The translations under genes were made by a program, and so were the position numbers. Under the pieces are notes generated by a model. It saw only the letters and a list, made by a program, of their open reading frames with translations, ran no database searches and was not told where the DNA came from. A stretch of DNA of 64,000 nucleotides, from the NCBI RefSeq assembly GCF_030246925.1, contig NZ_CP126740.1, forward strand, positions 2,046,001 through 2,110,000, in the 5' to 3' direction. Each line of letters opens with the position of its first letter. Within the stretch, counting starts at the first letter, position 1. This document shows, in pieces, positions 26,137 through 35,013 of this stretch. Source of the DNA: Microbacterium sp. zg-Y625. GTDB taxonomy: Bacteria; Actinomycetota; Actinomycetes; Actinomycetales; Microbacteriaceae.

Positions 26137-27488
26137 GCCTCCCCTCCGAATCCCGCCTCACGCGCACCGTCGGGTCAACCGGCACCGCGCATGCGCGCAC
26201 CCGCTACGCCACCGCACGGTCGACGACCGAGCTGGCGGTGCGCGGCGACCGCGCGTGGCGTCGTGCGCGCACGGCGGTCGTCGCCGCCTGGCGCGGGGTG
26301 TCGGACACGGTCACGGCCGCCGGCTGGCTGCTGCTGACGGCCGCGGCAGCGGGGATCGGGCTGGGCGTGGCCTTCGGATGGGTCGAGTTCGCGGTGGCGG
26401 GATCGATCGCCGCGGCGCTGCTGGTGCTGTCGGTGCCGTTCCTCTTCAGCGCCCGGGCCTACGACGTCGACCTCAGCCTGGGTCATGACCGGGTGGTGGC
26501 CGGCACGCACGTGGAGGGCACGCTCCGCGTCACCAACATCGGCCGCGGCATCGCCTTGCCCGGGCGCATCGACGTGCCGGTGGGTGAGGGTCTCGTCGAC
26601 GTCTACGTGCCGCTGCTGCGGCACGGACACGAGCACGTGCAGCAGGTCGTCGTCCCCGCCGAGCGGCGCGGCGTCATCACGGTGGGGCCCGCGCGCACGG
26701 TACGCGGCGACCCGCTCGGCATCCTGAAGCGCGAAGCGACGTGGGACGACACGCACACGCTCTACGTGCACCCGGTGACCACGGCCCTGCACAGCACGAG
26801 CACCGGGTTCATCCGCGACCTCGAGGGTCAGTCCTCACGCACCATCGTCGACGCGGACATCTCCTTCCACGCGCTGCGTGAGTATGTGCCGGGCGATTCG
26901 CAGCGACAGATCCATTGGAAGTCGACCGCCAAGACCGGCACGCTCATGGTGCGCCAGTACGAAGAGAGCCGCCGCTCGCGCATGATCATCGCGCTGGCGC
27001 TCGGCGAGGGCGAGTACGGCACCGACGACGAGTTCGAGCTGGCCGTGAGCGCCGCCGGGTCCATCGGCATCCGCGGCATCCGCGACGGGCGCGACGTCGA
27101 CGTCGTCGTGGGCGGCGAGGTGCCCGAGTTCGCCCGCCGCACCGTGCGGACCATTCGGGAGCTCGCGACGGTGACCACCCGCACCCTGCTGGACGAGCTC
27201 TCCGGTGTCGAGCGCACGACGCTGGTCGGACCGCTCGCCGACGTCACGTCCCTCGCCCGCGAGACGCACAGCGACGCGTCGATCGCGTTCCTCGTCTGCG
27301 GCTCCACCCAGACCCCGCGCCTTCTGCAGAGCGCAGCCCTCGCCTTCCCCCCCGATGTCGCCGTCGTCGCGGTCGTCTGCAACCCCGAGGCCGAGCCCGG
27401 GTTCCGGCGCCTGGGAACGGTGACGGTGCTCACGATCGGTCTGCTCGACGACCTGCGTCACCTTCTCGCACGCGGAGCACAGACATGA
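26133..27488 (+). CDS. DUF58 protein, MoxR partner
   Basis: The product is 451 residues. Two adjacent membrane helices (about residues 60-110) are followed by a beta-rich segment. The DUF58 signature with Trp-Lys is near residues 253-270 (GDSQRQIHWKSTAKTG, then LMVRQYEESR), followed by a degenerate VWA-like domain. GTG at 26133 overlaps the moxR stop (GTGA) and the stop overlaps the next start. MoxR-DUF58-transglutaminase triplets are widespread and are thought to form one membrane complex. The molecular activity of DUF58 is unknown. Confidence 0.92.
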   Translation: MSLPSESRLTRTVGSTGTAHARTRYATARSTTELAVRGDRAWRRARTAVVAAWRGVSDTVTAAGWLLLTAAAAGIGLGVAFGWVEFAVAGSIAAALLVLSVPFLFSARAYDVDLSLGHDRVVAGTHVEGTLRVTNIGRGIALPGRIDVPVGEGLVDVYVPLLRHGHEHVQQVVVPAERRGVITVGPARTVRGDPLGILKREATWDDTHTLYVHPVTTALHSTSTGFIRDLEGQSSRTIVDADISFHALREYVPGDSQRQIHWKSTAKTGTLMVRQYEESRRSRMIIALALGEGEYGTDDEFELAVSAAGSIGIRGIRDGRDVDVVVGGEVPEFARRTVRTIRELATVTTRTLLDELSGVERTTLVGPLADVTSLARETHSDASIAFLVCGSTQTPRLLQSAALAFPPDVAVVAVVCNPEAEPGFRRLGTVTVLTIGLLDDLRHLLARGAQT

Positions 27489-30013
27489 GCGCCGACGCCG
27501 GGCCGCAGCGGCGCTCGCGCCGCCGGGCTCCCGTGTCGACCGCACGGTTCCTCATCGTCAACGCGCTGCTGCTCGACGCGCTGTTCCTCGTCGGCGCCGT
27601 CGCGGTGTGGCCGATCTACCGCGACCCCGCCTTCCTCGTGCTCGTCGCCGTCGCGCTGGCCCTCGCCCACCTCATCGCCCTCGCCGGCATCCGGTGGGGG
27701 TGGTCGGGATGGTGGGTGGCCCTCGCGACCATCGGCGCCTACGTCGTAGCGGGGGTCCCACTGGCGGCGCCCACGGCGCTGGCGCGGCCGGACTCGCTGG
27801 TGCCGTCGCTCCTGAGCGTGCTGACGGCACCCGTCACGGGGTGGAAGGATCTGCTCACCCTCGAGCTGCCACTGGGCACCTACCAGAGCACCCTCGCGCC
27901 GGCGCTCCTGCTGTTCCTCGGCATCCCCACCGCCGCCCTGTCGCTGGCCTGGCGCGCCCGCCGTCTCTGGGTGCTGGCCGCTCCCCTGGGCCTCGGGCTC
28001 ACCGTCTTCGGCGTGCTGTTCGGTGCCCGCACGCTCAGCGCCCCGGTCATCGCCGGCGCCCCCGTGCCCGGCGCCGTCGAGGTCTTCGCCGGAACCGCCG
28101 CGGTGCTCACGGCACTCGTCTTCACGGTGTGGCGCACCCGGCACGAGCGACGTCGGGCGCTGCGGGCCGCGGAAGCTGCCAGCGGCGTGCGCGCGACGAC
28201 CCGGGCCAGGTCAGCTCTGGCGGGGCGCACGGCCATCGCTGCCGGCATGCTCGTCGTCGCTGTGGCCGGCGGCGTCGCCCTCGGGCCGTGGGCCGTCGCG
28301 GGGCAGCCGCGTGAAGTGCTGCGGTCGGGGATCGACCCCCGCCTCGAACTCGCGGCGCAGCTGAGCCCTCTCTCGCAGTACCGGGGCTTCTTCGCGGACG
28401 ACCAGTTCGACACGGTGCTGTTCACCGTCGACGGCGCCGAGGGCGCCGACCGGGTGCGCCTGGCGACGCTGTCGTTCTTCGACGGTCAGGTCGCCCGCGT
28501 CATCGACCCCGAGGCAGGCTCGGCAGACCCCACCACCGCGTTCGTGCGCGTGCCGTCGGCGCTGCCGGCGCCCGACCGCACCGTGCCGACCGTCGCCGAC
28601 GTGCAGATCGCCGCCTATGAGGGCATCTGGGTGCCCACCGTCGGCTCCGTCACCGCGATCGACTTCGACGGCGGCACGGGCGGCGACCGCGACGACGGAT
28701 TCTTCTACAACGTCGACACCCGCATGGGCGTCGCCCTCCCCGACCCGGGGCTGCAGCCGGGGGCCACCTACCGACAGCACGGCGCCGTCGACGCCGAGCC
28801 GCCCGCCGTCGGTGACCTGACCCCCACGAGGGACACCCCGCGGCTCGATGACGCGCTCGTGCCCGACAGCCTCACCGACTGGATCAGGGCGCAGGAGGCC
28901 CCCGCCGGCGGCGAGGGCCTGCACATGCTCATCGACCGCCTGCGCGCCCGGGGCCTGCTCAGTCATGCCCTCACCGTCGACGCCGAGGCGCCGCCGCTGT
29001 GGACGGCGGGGCTGGGCGAATACTCGTTCGAGCCGAGCAGGGCCGGTCACTCGACCGACCGGATCGACCGCCTGTTCACGGCCCTCCTCGAGCGCCAGAA
29101 CGACGTCGGCGGCACCGACGACGCGGCCCTGGTGGCAGCGCCCGGCGACGACGAGCAGTTCGCCGTCGCCGCCAGCATGATCGCCGACCAGCTCGGCTTC
29201 GACGCCCGCATCGTGCTGGGGGCCCGCCTCACGGCGGGGACGGATGCCGCGGGGCTGCCGACCTGCGTCGACGGGGCGTGCCGCGGCGGAGACATGACGG
29301 CCTGGATCGAGGTGCAGGACGCCTCGGGCATGTGGGTGCCGATCGACGTGACACCGCAGCACGAGGTCGGCATGACGCCGGACCTCGAACAGCGCCGGGA
29401 CCCACAGAACCCCACCGAGGTGCGGCAGGAGATCGCCGAGCCCGTGCCGCCCGCCGAGGCGGACCCCGCCGACAGCGGCGAACGCGAAGACGACGACACG
29501 ACGACCGAGACCGACCTGTCGGCCCTGTGGGCGACGCTGCGGGTCGGCGGGATCGCGCTTCTGGGCCTGCTGGTGCTGGTGGGACCCTTCCTGCTCGTCG
29601 TGGTGCTGAAGGTGCTGCGCCGGCGGGGCAGGCGCGACGCGCCCGACGTCGTCGAGCGGTTCACCGGCGGATGGGACGAGTACGTCGACACTGCGGTGGA
29701 CCACGGCTACCCGGCCCCGAGCACGCACACCCGCACCGAGCTCGCGGCGCAGTACGCCGGTGCGGAGGCCTCCGAGCGCGGGGCGGAGCTCGCCCGCTGG
29801 GCCGATCGCTCGGTGTTCGACGCCGAGCCGCCCCACGCCGACGAGAGCGAGCGCTTCTGGCGCATCGTCGAGGAGGAGCGGGCGAGATTCGCCGCCGAGG
29901 CCGGCTGGTGGGCGCGCCTGCGGGCCCGCCTGTCGCTGCGATCGTTCCTGCGCTCGGCGAGGGCCCGCGCGTCCCGCCGCAGACCGCCGGGGGGCCGCCG
30001 TGAACGCGGCTAG
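27485..30013 (+). CDS. TgpA-type membrane protein with degenerate transglutaminase domain
   Basis: The product is 842 residues. About six N-terminal membrane spans (residues 18-260) precede an extracytoplasmic region with a transglutaminase-like core (about 550-625), one more span (about 682-705) and a cytoplasmic tail. In active relatives the core reads G-x-C-E-Q-F-A and H-A-W-V-E-V. Here these are GDDEQFA (Asp at 556) and TAWIEV (Thr at 605); only the third residue, D621 in WVPIDVTP, remains. The protein is therefore probably not a catalytic transglutaminase or protease and may act as a scaffold or binding protein. ATG at 27485 overlaps the DUF58 stop. Confidence 0.88.
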   Translation: MSADAGPQRRSRRRAPVSTARFLIVNALLLDALFLVGAVAVWPIYRDPAFLVLVAVALALAHLIALAGIRWGWSGWWVALATIGAYVVAGVPLAAPTALARPDSLVPSLLSVLTAPVTGWKDLLTLELPLGTYQSTLAPALLLFLGIPTAALSLAWRARRLWVLAAPLGLGLTVFGVLFGARTLSAPVIAGAPVPGAVEVFAGTAAVLTALVFTVWRTRHERRRALRAAEAASGVRATTRARSALAGRTAIAAGMLVVAVAGGVALGPWAVAGQPREVLRSGIDPRLELAAQLSPLSQYRGFFADDQFDTVLFTVDGAEGADRVRLATLSFFDGQVARVIDPEAGSADPTTAFVRVPSALPAPDRTVPTVADVQIAAYEGIWVPTVGSVTAIDFDGGTGGDRDDGFFYNVDTRMGVALPDPGLQPGATYRQHGAVDAEPPAVGDLTPTRDTPRLDDALVPDSLTDWIRAQEAPAGGEGLHMLIDRLRARGLLSHALTVDAEAPPLWTAGLGEYSFEPSRAGHSTDRIDRLFTALLERQNDVGGTDDAALVAAPGDDEQFAVAASMIADQLGFDARIVLGARLTAGTDAAGLPTCVDGACRGGDMTAWIEVQDASGMWVPIDVTPQHEVGMTPDLEQRRDPQNPTEVRQEIAEPVPPAEADPADSGEREDDDTTTETDLSALWATLRVGGIALLGLLVLVGPFLLVVVLKVLRRRGRRDAPDVVERFTGGWDEYVDTAVDHGYPAPSTHTRTELAAQYAGAEASERGAELARWADRSVFDAEPPHADESERFWRIVEEERARFAAEAGWWARLRARLSLRSFLRSARARASRRRPPGGRRERG

Positions 30014-30079
30014 GGTGTGCAAGGCGATCGGCGCCGACATGACCGGATGCCGGATTCGACACGAGAACGAGGAGCAGAG

Positions 30080-31420
30080 ATGACGGGCCTGGTGGGGACG
30101 ACGGCAGCGGCCGTGGCGGGGGCACTGGCGTACTACGACGACGGGGCGACCGGTCCGACGCCGGTGATCCTGCTGGCCGTGCAGCTGCTGTTCGTCGCGG
30201 GGGTCTACGTCTGGGTGGCGCTGGCGCTGGCGGCGATCTTCCGCAAGACGGGGCAGCAGACGTGGAAGGCCTGGGTGCCGGTCGTGAACGCGTGGACACT
30301 GTTCACGGTCGCCGGAATGCGCGGCTGGTGGGCGATCGTGCTCGCGGTGGTCGCGATCGTCGCCGGAGTGGGCAGTCTGCTGGCCGCCGGGGCTTTCGCC
30401 GCCGGGGCGATCGGCGCGGCGACGGCGGGCGAAGCCGGCGCAGCCGGTGCCTCGGTGCTCGGGGCCCTGCTCGTTCCCCTTCTCATCTGGGGCGCGTACG
30501 GCGTCTTCGCCCTCATCCTGCAGGTCTGCATGGTGCACGGCGTGAACCGAGGATTCGGGCTGGGTGCGGGATACACGGTGCTCGGCGCGCTGCTGCTCCC
30601 GGTGTGGGCGAGCGTGGTCGGCTGGGGATCGGCCCGGTGGATCGGCCGGCCGCCGGCGATGGCGCAGCCCTCGCTCACCGCGCCGCCCCCGCCGCCGCCC
30701 GCGAGCCCGTTCACGCTGGGCGGGCAGGCCGGTCCCGCGCCGGCCAGCGCGATGCCTGCCGCCGCTCCCGGCCCGCTCGCCGCTCCCCCGACGGCACCCG
30801 CCGGACCTGCCGGAATGCCGGCGGTCCCCCCGCCGCCCGCGATGGGCGGCAACCCCTGGGCCCCGCCCGCGCCTCCCGCTGCGCCCGGCGGCGCGGCGCC
30901 CGCGGCCACCCCCGCGACGCCGATCACACCGGCCCCCGCCCCCGTCGTTGCCGCCGCACCGGTGTCCGCGGCGGCGGCCGCGGTCGCACCGGTGTCCGCC
31001 CCCGTCGTTGCCGCCGCACCGGTGTCCGCCGCGGCCGCCGCCGGCCCGGCCGCGACGAGCCCGGAGGAGGACCTCGACGAGCACACGGTGCTGGCCGCAC
31101 GGCGACCGAGCGGTTGGACGCTGGTGCTTCCCGACGGCGCGCGGGTGTCCCTGCTCGCGGATGCCGCGGTGCTCGGGCGCAACCCGGTCGCTCCGGCCGA
31201 GAGCCCCCGGGCGCAGGTCGTCGCGGTCGACGACGTCACCCGCACGGTGTCGAAGACCCACGCGCTGCTGCACCGCGACGAGGCGGGCTGGAAGGTCACC
31301 GACCTGGCATCCACCAACGGGGTCTTCCTCGCCGACGAGAGCGAAGTCGCCGGCACCGCCGCCGTCTCGGGCGTCTTCTTCCTGGGCGACGCGCGCCTGG
31401 AACTGCTCGCCGACGCCTGA
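30080..31420 (+). CDS. DUF5684-like membrane protein with C-terminal FHA domain
   Basis: The product is 446 residues. Residues 1-190 contain about five membrane spans with a KAWVPVVNAWTLF segment reminiscent of DUF5684. A long Pro/Ala linker follows (about 195-325). The FHA domain (about 345-445) has VLGRNP, SKTHALLH and DLASTNGVF. Just before it is DEHTVL (T336), the same motif repeated in the second kinase's tail. ATG at 30080 follows GAGGAG; an earlier in-frame ATG at 30017 lacks a ribosome site. The linker contains a 60-bp duplication. It would tether an FHA module to the membrane near the kinases. Confidence 0.82.
   Translation: MTGLVGTTAAAVAGALAYYDDGATGPTPVILLAVQLLFVAGVYVWVALALAAIFRKTGQQTWKAWVPVVNAWTLFTVAGMRGWWAIVLAVVAIVAGVGSLLAAGAFAAGAIGAATAGEAGAAGASVLGALLVPLLIWGAYGVFALILQVCMVHGVNRGFGLGAGYTVLGALLLPVWASVVGWGSARWIGRPPAMAQPSLTAPPPPPPASPFTLGGQAGPAPASAMPAAAPGPLAAPPTAPAGPAGMPAVPPPPAMGGNPWAPPAPPAAPGGAAPAATPATPITPAPAPVVAAAPVSAAAAAVAPVSAPVVAAAPVSAAAAAGPAATSPEEDLDEHTVLAARRPSGWTLVLPDGARVSLLADAAVLGRNPVAPAESPRAQVVAVDDVTRTVSKTHALLHRDEAGWKVTDLASTNGVFLADESEVAGTAAVSGVFFLGDARLELLADA
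30936..31029 (+). repeat. 60-bp-period duplication inside the Ala/Pro linker
   Basis: A 34-base segment at 30936-30969 (core CCCGTCGTTGCCGCCGCACC) is repeated exactly at 30996-31029. It is in frame and encodes a repeated PAPVVAAAPVSA-like peptide, evidence of recent slippage or expansion. Confidence 0.8.
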
Positions 31421-32280
31421 TGCCTGCCACACCCATGCCCACCGCGGGCAGTCTGCAGGTCACGTGCGGCGCGCACACCGACCCGGGGCTGCGCCGACCG
31501 GTCAACGAGGACGCGCTGTTCGCCGAGCACCCGGTGTACATCGTGGCCGACGGCATGGGCGGCCACGACGCCGGCGACCTCGCCAGCGCGGCGATCATCG
31601 AGGTGTTCCGGCCGCTGGCCGGTCGCGACGACCTCACCCCCGACGACGTCGCCGCGGCCGTCGAGCGCGCACACACGGCGGTGGCGGACATCGCCGTGAA
31701 CCGGCCGCGCGGGGCGGGCTCCACCCTCACCGGCGTCGTCGCGGTGCGGCAGGACGGCGTGCGGCGTTGGCTCGTGGTCAACGTCGGCGACTCCCGTGTG
31801 TACCGGCTGTTGACCGATCGCCTCGAACAGCTCACCGTCGACCACTCCGTGGCGCAGGAGCTCGTCGACGAGGGCCGGCTGGCCCGCCACGAGATGTCGT
31901 CGTTCCGGGGTCGCAACGTGATCACGCGCGCGATCGGCCAGGAGCGCAGCCGTGCGGACTACTGGCTGCTGCCCATCGTCACGGGCGAGCGGCTGCTCGT
32001 CTGCTCAGACGGGCTGACCGGCGAACTCACCGATGAAGCCATCCGCGCCGGCCTCGCCCTCGGCGGGGCGCCGGGTCAGACGGCCGGTTCGCTCGTCGCC
32101 CAGGCGATCGGGCACGGCGGACGGGACAACATCTCCGCGATCGTCATCGATGTGGTCGCCGGAGGAATCAGCCCCCGCCAGGAGGACACCACCGGCGGGC
32201 TGCCCTCCGCCGATGAGGCGTCGGTGACGGTCGAAGTGTCCACCCTGCGCTCGATGCGCACCAGGAGGAGCCGTGGCTGA
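31420..32280 (+). CDS. PP2C-type Ser/Thr protein phosphatase
   Basis: The product is 286 residues and cytoplasmic. All PPM metal-binding motifs are present: VNEDALF, VADGMGGHDAGD, VNVGDSRVYRL, VCSDGLTGEL and GGRDNISAIVI. It would reverse phosphorylation by the two kinases of the cluster, as PstP and PrpC do for their kinases. ATG at 31420 overlaps the previous stop (TGATG); the stop overlaps the next gene by 8 bases. There is no membrane helix. The last about 35 residues are a Thr/Ser-rich tail. Confidence 0.95.
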   Translation: MPATPMPTAGSLQVTCGAHTDPGLRRPVNEDALFAEHPVYIVADGMGGHDAGDLASAAIIEVFRPLAGRDDLTPDDVAAAVERAHTAVADIAVNRPRGAGSTLTGVVAVRQDGVRRWLVVNVGDSRVYRLLTDRLEQLTVDHSVAQELVDEGRLARHEMSSFRGRNVITRAIGQERSRADYWLLPIVTGERLLVCSDGLTGELTDEAIRAGLALGGAPGQTAGSLVAQAIGHGGRDNISAIVIDVVAGGISPRQEDTTGGLPSADEASVTVEVSTLRSMRTRRSRG

Positions 32281-33415
32281 GTGGTCTTCGGCTCCGGGTC
32301 ACCTGCCCGCCATCGTCACCGGAGACCTTGCGCTGCTGTTCGCGGGACCCCACGCCACGCGCGCGGCGCGGGCGGTGCTGTCCCACGCCGCCCCCGGTGA
32401 CGGCTGGGAGAGCGTGCTCGACCTCATGCTGCGCGACGGCTTGAGCAGCCTTCCCGACTTCTTCGCCGGTCAGCTGGACGACGGGGCCCTCGCGGGGGTC
32501 GTGCGCGGCACCGCGCGGCTGACGGCCGCCCACTTCGATGGCAGCACGACGGAGCTCTCCGGAGCCGAGCTGCGCACCTGGCGTGAGTTCCGACTCGAGA
32601 AGGTGGCGTCGTTCACGGCCCACGCCGGCGCCGACACCGGTCTCCCCCTCGCCCCGGCACGCCCCGGCCCGCTCGCGGTGTCGCGGATCGGCTGTGTCAT
32701 GGCCGCCGCCTCCGCCGCCCCCGCGCCGGTGGACCTCGCCCGCACGCTCGAGTTCTCCGACTTCCTCGAACCGGCCCCGGACCAGCAGGCGGCCGACGCC
32801 GCAGCGGCGAGCCATGCACCCGACCCCGCGGTCGCATCGGTCGACGTACCCGGGAGTGGCCGCTACGACGAGCTCTTCGGCGCCACCATCCACTTCGGCG
32901 TCGAGGCGGCGGCCGTGCGACCGCCCGAAGACGGGGACGAGCAGTCGCTGGAGGAGCCGGCAGCCGCCGTCAGCGGCATCGTCTGCGTCGCCGGCCACCC
33001 CAACCCGCTCGCTCGAGAAACCTGCACCCGCTGCGGAGCGTCGCTGACGGGGGCGGAGCTCTCACGCGTGCCTCGTCCGAACCTGGGCGCGGTCGTGCTG
33101 CCCGACGGTCGCCCGGTGCCGCTCGCCGGCGCCATGCTCATCGGCCGCAGCCCGAGGGTCGACCGCACGGACGGCGACGCGATGCCCACGCTCGTCGTGA
33201 TCGACGATCCCGACGTCTCCCGCACGCATGTGCGCATCGTCATCGAGGGGTGGCAGGTGCTCCTCGAGGATCTGGGTTCCACCAACGGCACCGTCTTCAC
33301 CGCACGGGGCACCGGCCCGCGACGCATCCGCCCGGGCGAAGCGGTGCTCGTCACCGACGGGGCCGTCGCAGACCTCGGTCCCCGCAGCCGCATCACGTTC
33401 ACGGGTGTCCCGTGA
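32273..33415 (+). CDS. FHA-domain protein with zinc-ribbon-like motif, second copy
   Basis: The product is 380 residues. The N-terminal about 110 residues (VTGDLALLFAGPHATRAAR, MLRDGLSSLPDFFAGQL, VVRGTARLTA) match the unassigned N-terminal domain of the protein at 16888. The centre has a short metal-binding-like C-x4-H...C-x2-C run (CVAGHP, ETCTRCG; about 242-261). The FHA domain (about 275-380) has LIGRSP, VSRTHVRI and DLGSTNGTVF. GTG at 32273 follows AGGAGG. It pairs with the kinase downstream by a GTGA overlap, repeating the layout at 16888/17990. Confidence 0.85.
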   Translation: MAEWSSAPGHLPAIVTGDLALLFAGPHATRAARAVLSHAAPGDGWESVLDLMLRDGLSSLPDFFAGQLDDGALAGVVRGTARLTAAHFDGSTTELSGAELRTWREFRLEKVASFTAHAGADTGLPLAPARPGPLAVSRIGCVMAAASAAPAPVDLARTLEFSDFLEPAPDQQAADAAAASHAPDPAVASVDVPGSGRYDELFGATIHFGVEAAAVRPPEDGDEQSLEEPAAAVSGIVCVAGHPNPLARETCTRCGASLTGAELSRVPRPNLGAVVLPDGRPVPLAGAMLIGRSPRVDRTDGDAMPTLVVIDDPDVSRTHVRIVIEGWQVLLEDLGSTNGTVFTARGTGPRRIRPGEAVLVTDGAVADLGPRSRITFTGVP

Positions 33416-35013
33416 GCGCCCGCTACGGCCCGGTCGACATCCCCGGGTTCACGCATCAGCGACCGCTGGGGCTGGGCGGCTACGCCGACGTCTTCCTCTA
33501 CGAGCAGCATCTGCCGCGCCGCCTGGTGGCCGTGAAGATCATGCACGCGCCGGTCGACGATCCCGCCGCCCGCGCACGCTTCGAGAGCGAGGCGAACTTG
33601 ATGGCGGCGCTGTCGACGCATCCGTCGATCGTGACCATCCATCACGCCGCCGTCGCCGACAACGGCAGGCCGTACCTGGTGATGGAGTACTGCTCTCGCC
33701 CGACTCTGGCCGAGACCTACCCGCTTCGCACGGTCAGCGTGCCCGAACTGCTGCAGACGCTCGTGCGGCTGTGCGGAGCGGTCGAGACCGCGCACCGCGC
33801 CGGCATCCTGCACCGCGACATCAAGCCGGCGAACGTGCTGACCACCGACTACGGGTGGCCGGCGCTGGCCGACTTCGGGCTGTCGTCCATCGCGGGCGCC
33901 GCAGCCGACGCCGGCGGAGTGTCGGTCCCGTGGGCCGCGCCGGAAGTGGTCAGCGGACACGGCTTCGACGCTCGGTCGGACGTGTACGCCCTCGCGGCGA
34001 CGGCCTACACGGTGCTCGCCGGGCGGGCGCCCTTCGAGGACCCTCGGGCGCGTGCGGATCTGTCCGCCCACGTGACGCGGGTGCTGACCGAGGCAGCCCC
34101 GCCCATCGGCCGCGACGACGTGCCGGTCACGCTCGAACGTCTCATCCTCGCCGCGCTGGCCAAAGACCCCGACCGGCGGCCGCAGAGCGCATCGGAGTTC
34201 GCCCGCACCCTGCAACGCATCGAGCAGGACCTGCACCTGCCCGTGACCAACCTCGACATCCCCGCGCTGGCGACGATGGCCGCTCCGCCGGGGCCTCCGG
34301 CGCCCGACGACGCCGAGCTTCCCGAACGCACCCGCCTCGTCACCCGCCGACGCGCCGAGCCCGCCCCAGACGATCACACGCTGCTGTCGGCCCGCACGTC
34401 CGCTGCGGCACCGCCGTCACCCGGCGCGGATGCCGCCCCCGAGGTGGCCATTCCCGACGACCACACGGTGCTCTCCCGCCGTCCCGGCGCTCGCACCGCT
34501 CCCGCCCCGCAGACCGACGACGAGCACACGCGGCTCGCGTCCCGACGCTCCGGCCCGGGAGCCCCCGACGCCCCACCCGCTGACGCCGCCACCGACGACG
34601 GCACGCTGCTCGCCGCGCGACGTCCCGGCGTCCGCGACGACCCGGCCCCGCAGACCGATGACGAGCACACGCAGCTGCTCGCCCGCCGGCCCGGCCCGCC
34701 CGAAGGGGACGACGCACCCACCACCGATCCGCTCGCCGCGGCGGCGCCGGCCGCGGGGCGCACCGCCCGGGACCCCGGCGTCGACGCGACGCGCGAGGCG
34801 TACGGCATCCGTCGCTCGCCCGCCGTGGCACCGGTGGTGCGGTCCGCGCCCGCGCCGGCACCGCCGCCCGCCGCCGCCGGGACCGCTTCGGCGACCGGTC
34901 CGCGCCGGGCGGGGCGCGGACGCCGGGTCGCCGTCGCGGCGATCGCGGTGGGGGCGACGGTGGCGGTCATCGCCGCCGCGATCGCGGGCATCGGTGCGCT
35001 GGTGGGGCTATGA
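33412..35013 (+). CDS. Hanks-type Ser/Thr protein kinase with repeated Thr motif tail
   Basis: The product is 533 residues. The kinase domain (about 10-270) closely resembles the kinase at 17990: LGLGGYADVF, VAVK, HRDIKPAN, ADFGLSS, SVPWAAPE. The linker carries five copies of an acidic-His/Gly-Thr-x-Leu motif: T323 (DDHTLL), T352 (DDHTVL), T373 (DEHTRL), T398 (DDGTLL) and T420 (DEHTQL). They are spaced 21-29 residues apart and most are followed by RR. One C-terminal helix (VAVAAIAVGATVAVIAAAI) anchors it and there is no external domain. The Thr motifs look like phospho-acceptor sites for FHA docking; that is inference. Confidence 0.92.
   Translation: MSARYGPVDIPGFTHQRPLGLGGYADVFLYEQHLPRRLVAVKIMHAPVDDPAARARFESEANLMAALSTHPSIVTIHHAAVADNGRPYLVMEYCSRPTLAETYPLRTVSVPELLQTLVRLCGAVETAHRAGILHRDIKPANVLTTDYGWPALADFGLSSIAGAAADAGGVSVPWAAPEVVSGHGFDARSDVYALAATAYTVLAGRAPFEDPRARADLSAHVTRVLTEAAPPIGRDDVPVTLERLILAALAKDPDRRPQSASEFARTLQRIEQDLHLPVTNLDIPALATMAAPPGPPAPDDAELPERTRLVTRRRAEPAPDDHTLLSARTSAAAPPSPGADAAPEVAIPDDHTVLSRRPGARTAPAPQTDDEHTRLASRRSGPGAPDAPPADAATDDGTLLAARRPGVRDDPAPQTDDEHTQLLARRPGPPEGDDAPTTDPLAAAAPAAGRTARDPGVDATREAYGIRRSPAVAPVVRSAPAPAPPPAAAGTASATGPRRAGRGRRVAVAAIAVGATVAVIAAAIAGIGALVGL

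Noticed and set aside
27485..30013. Active transglutaminase/protease annotation
   Set aside because: The Cys and His positions of the catalytic triad are Asp and Thr.
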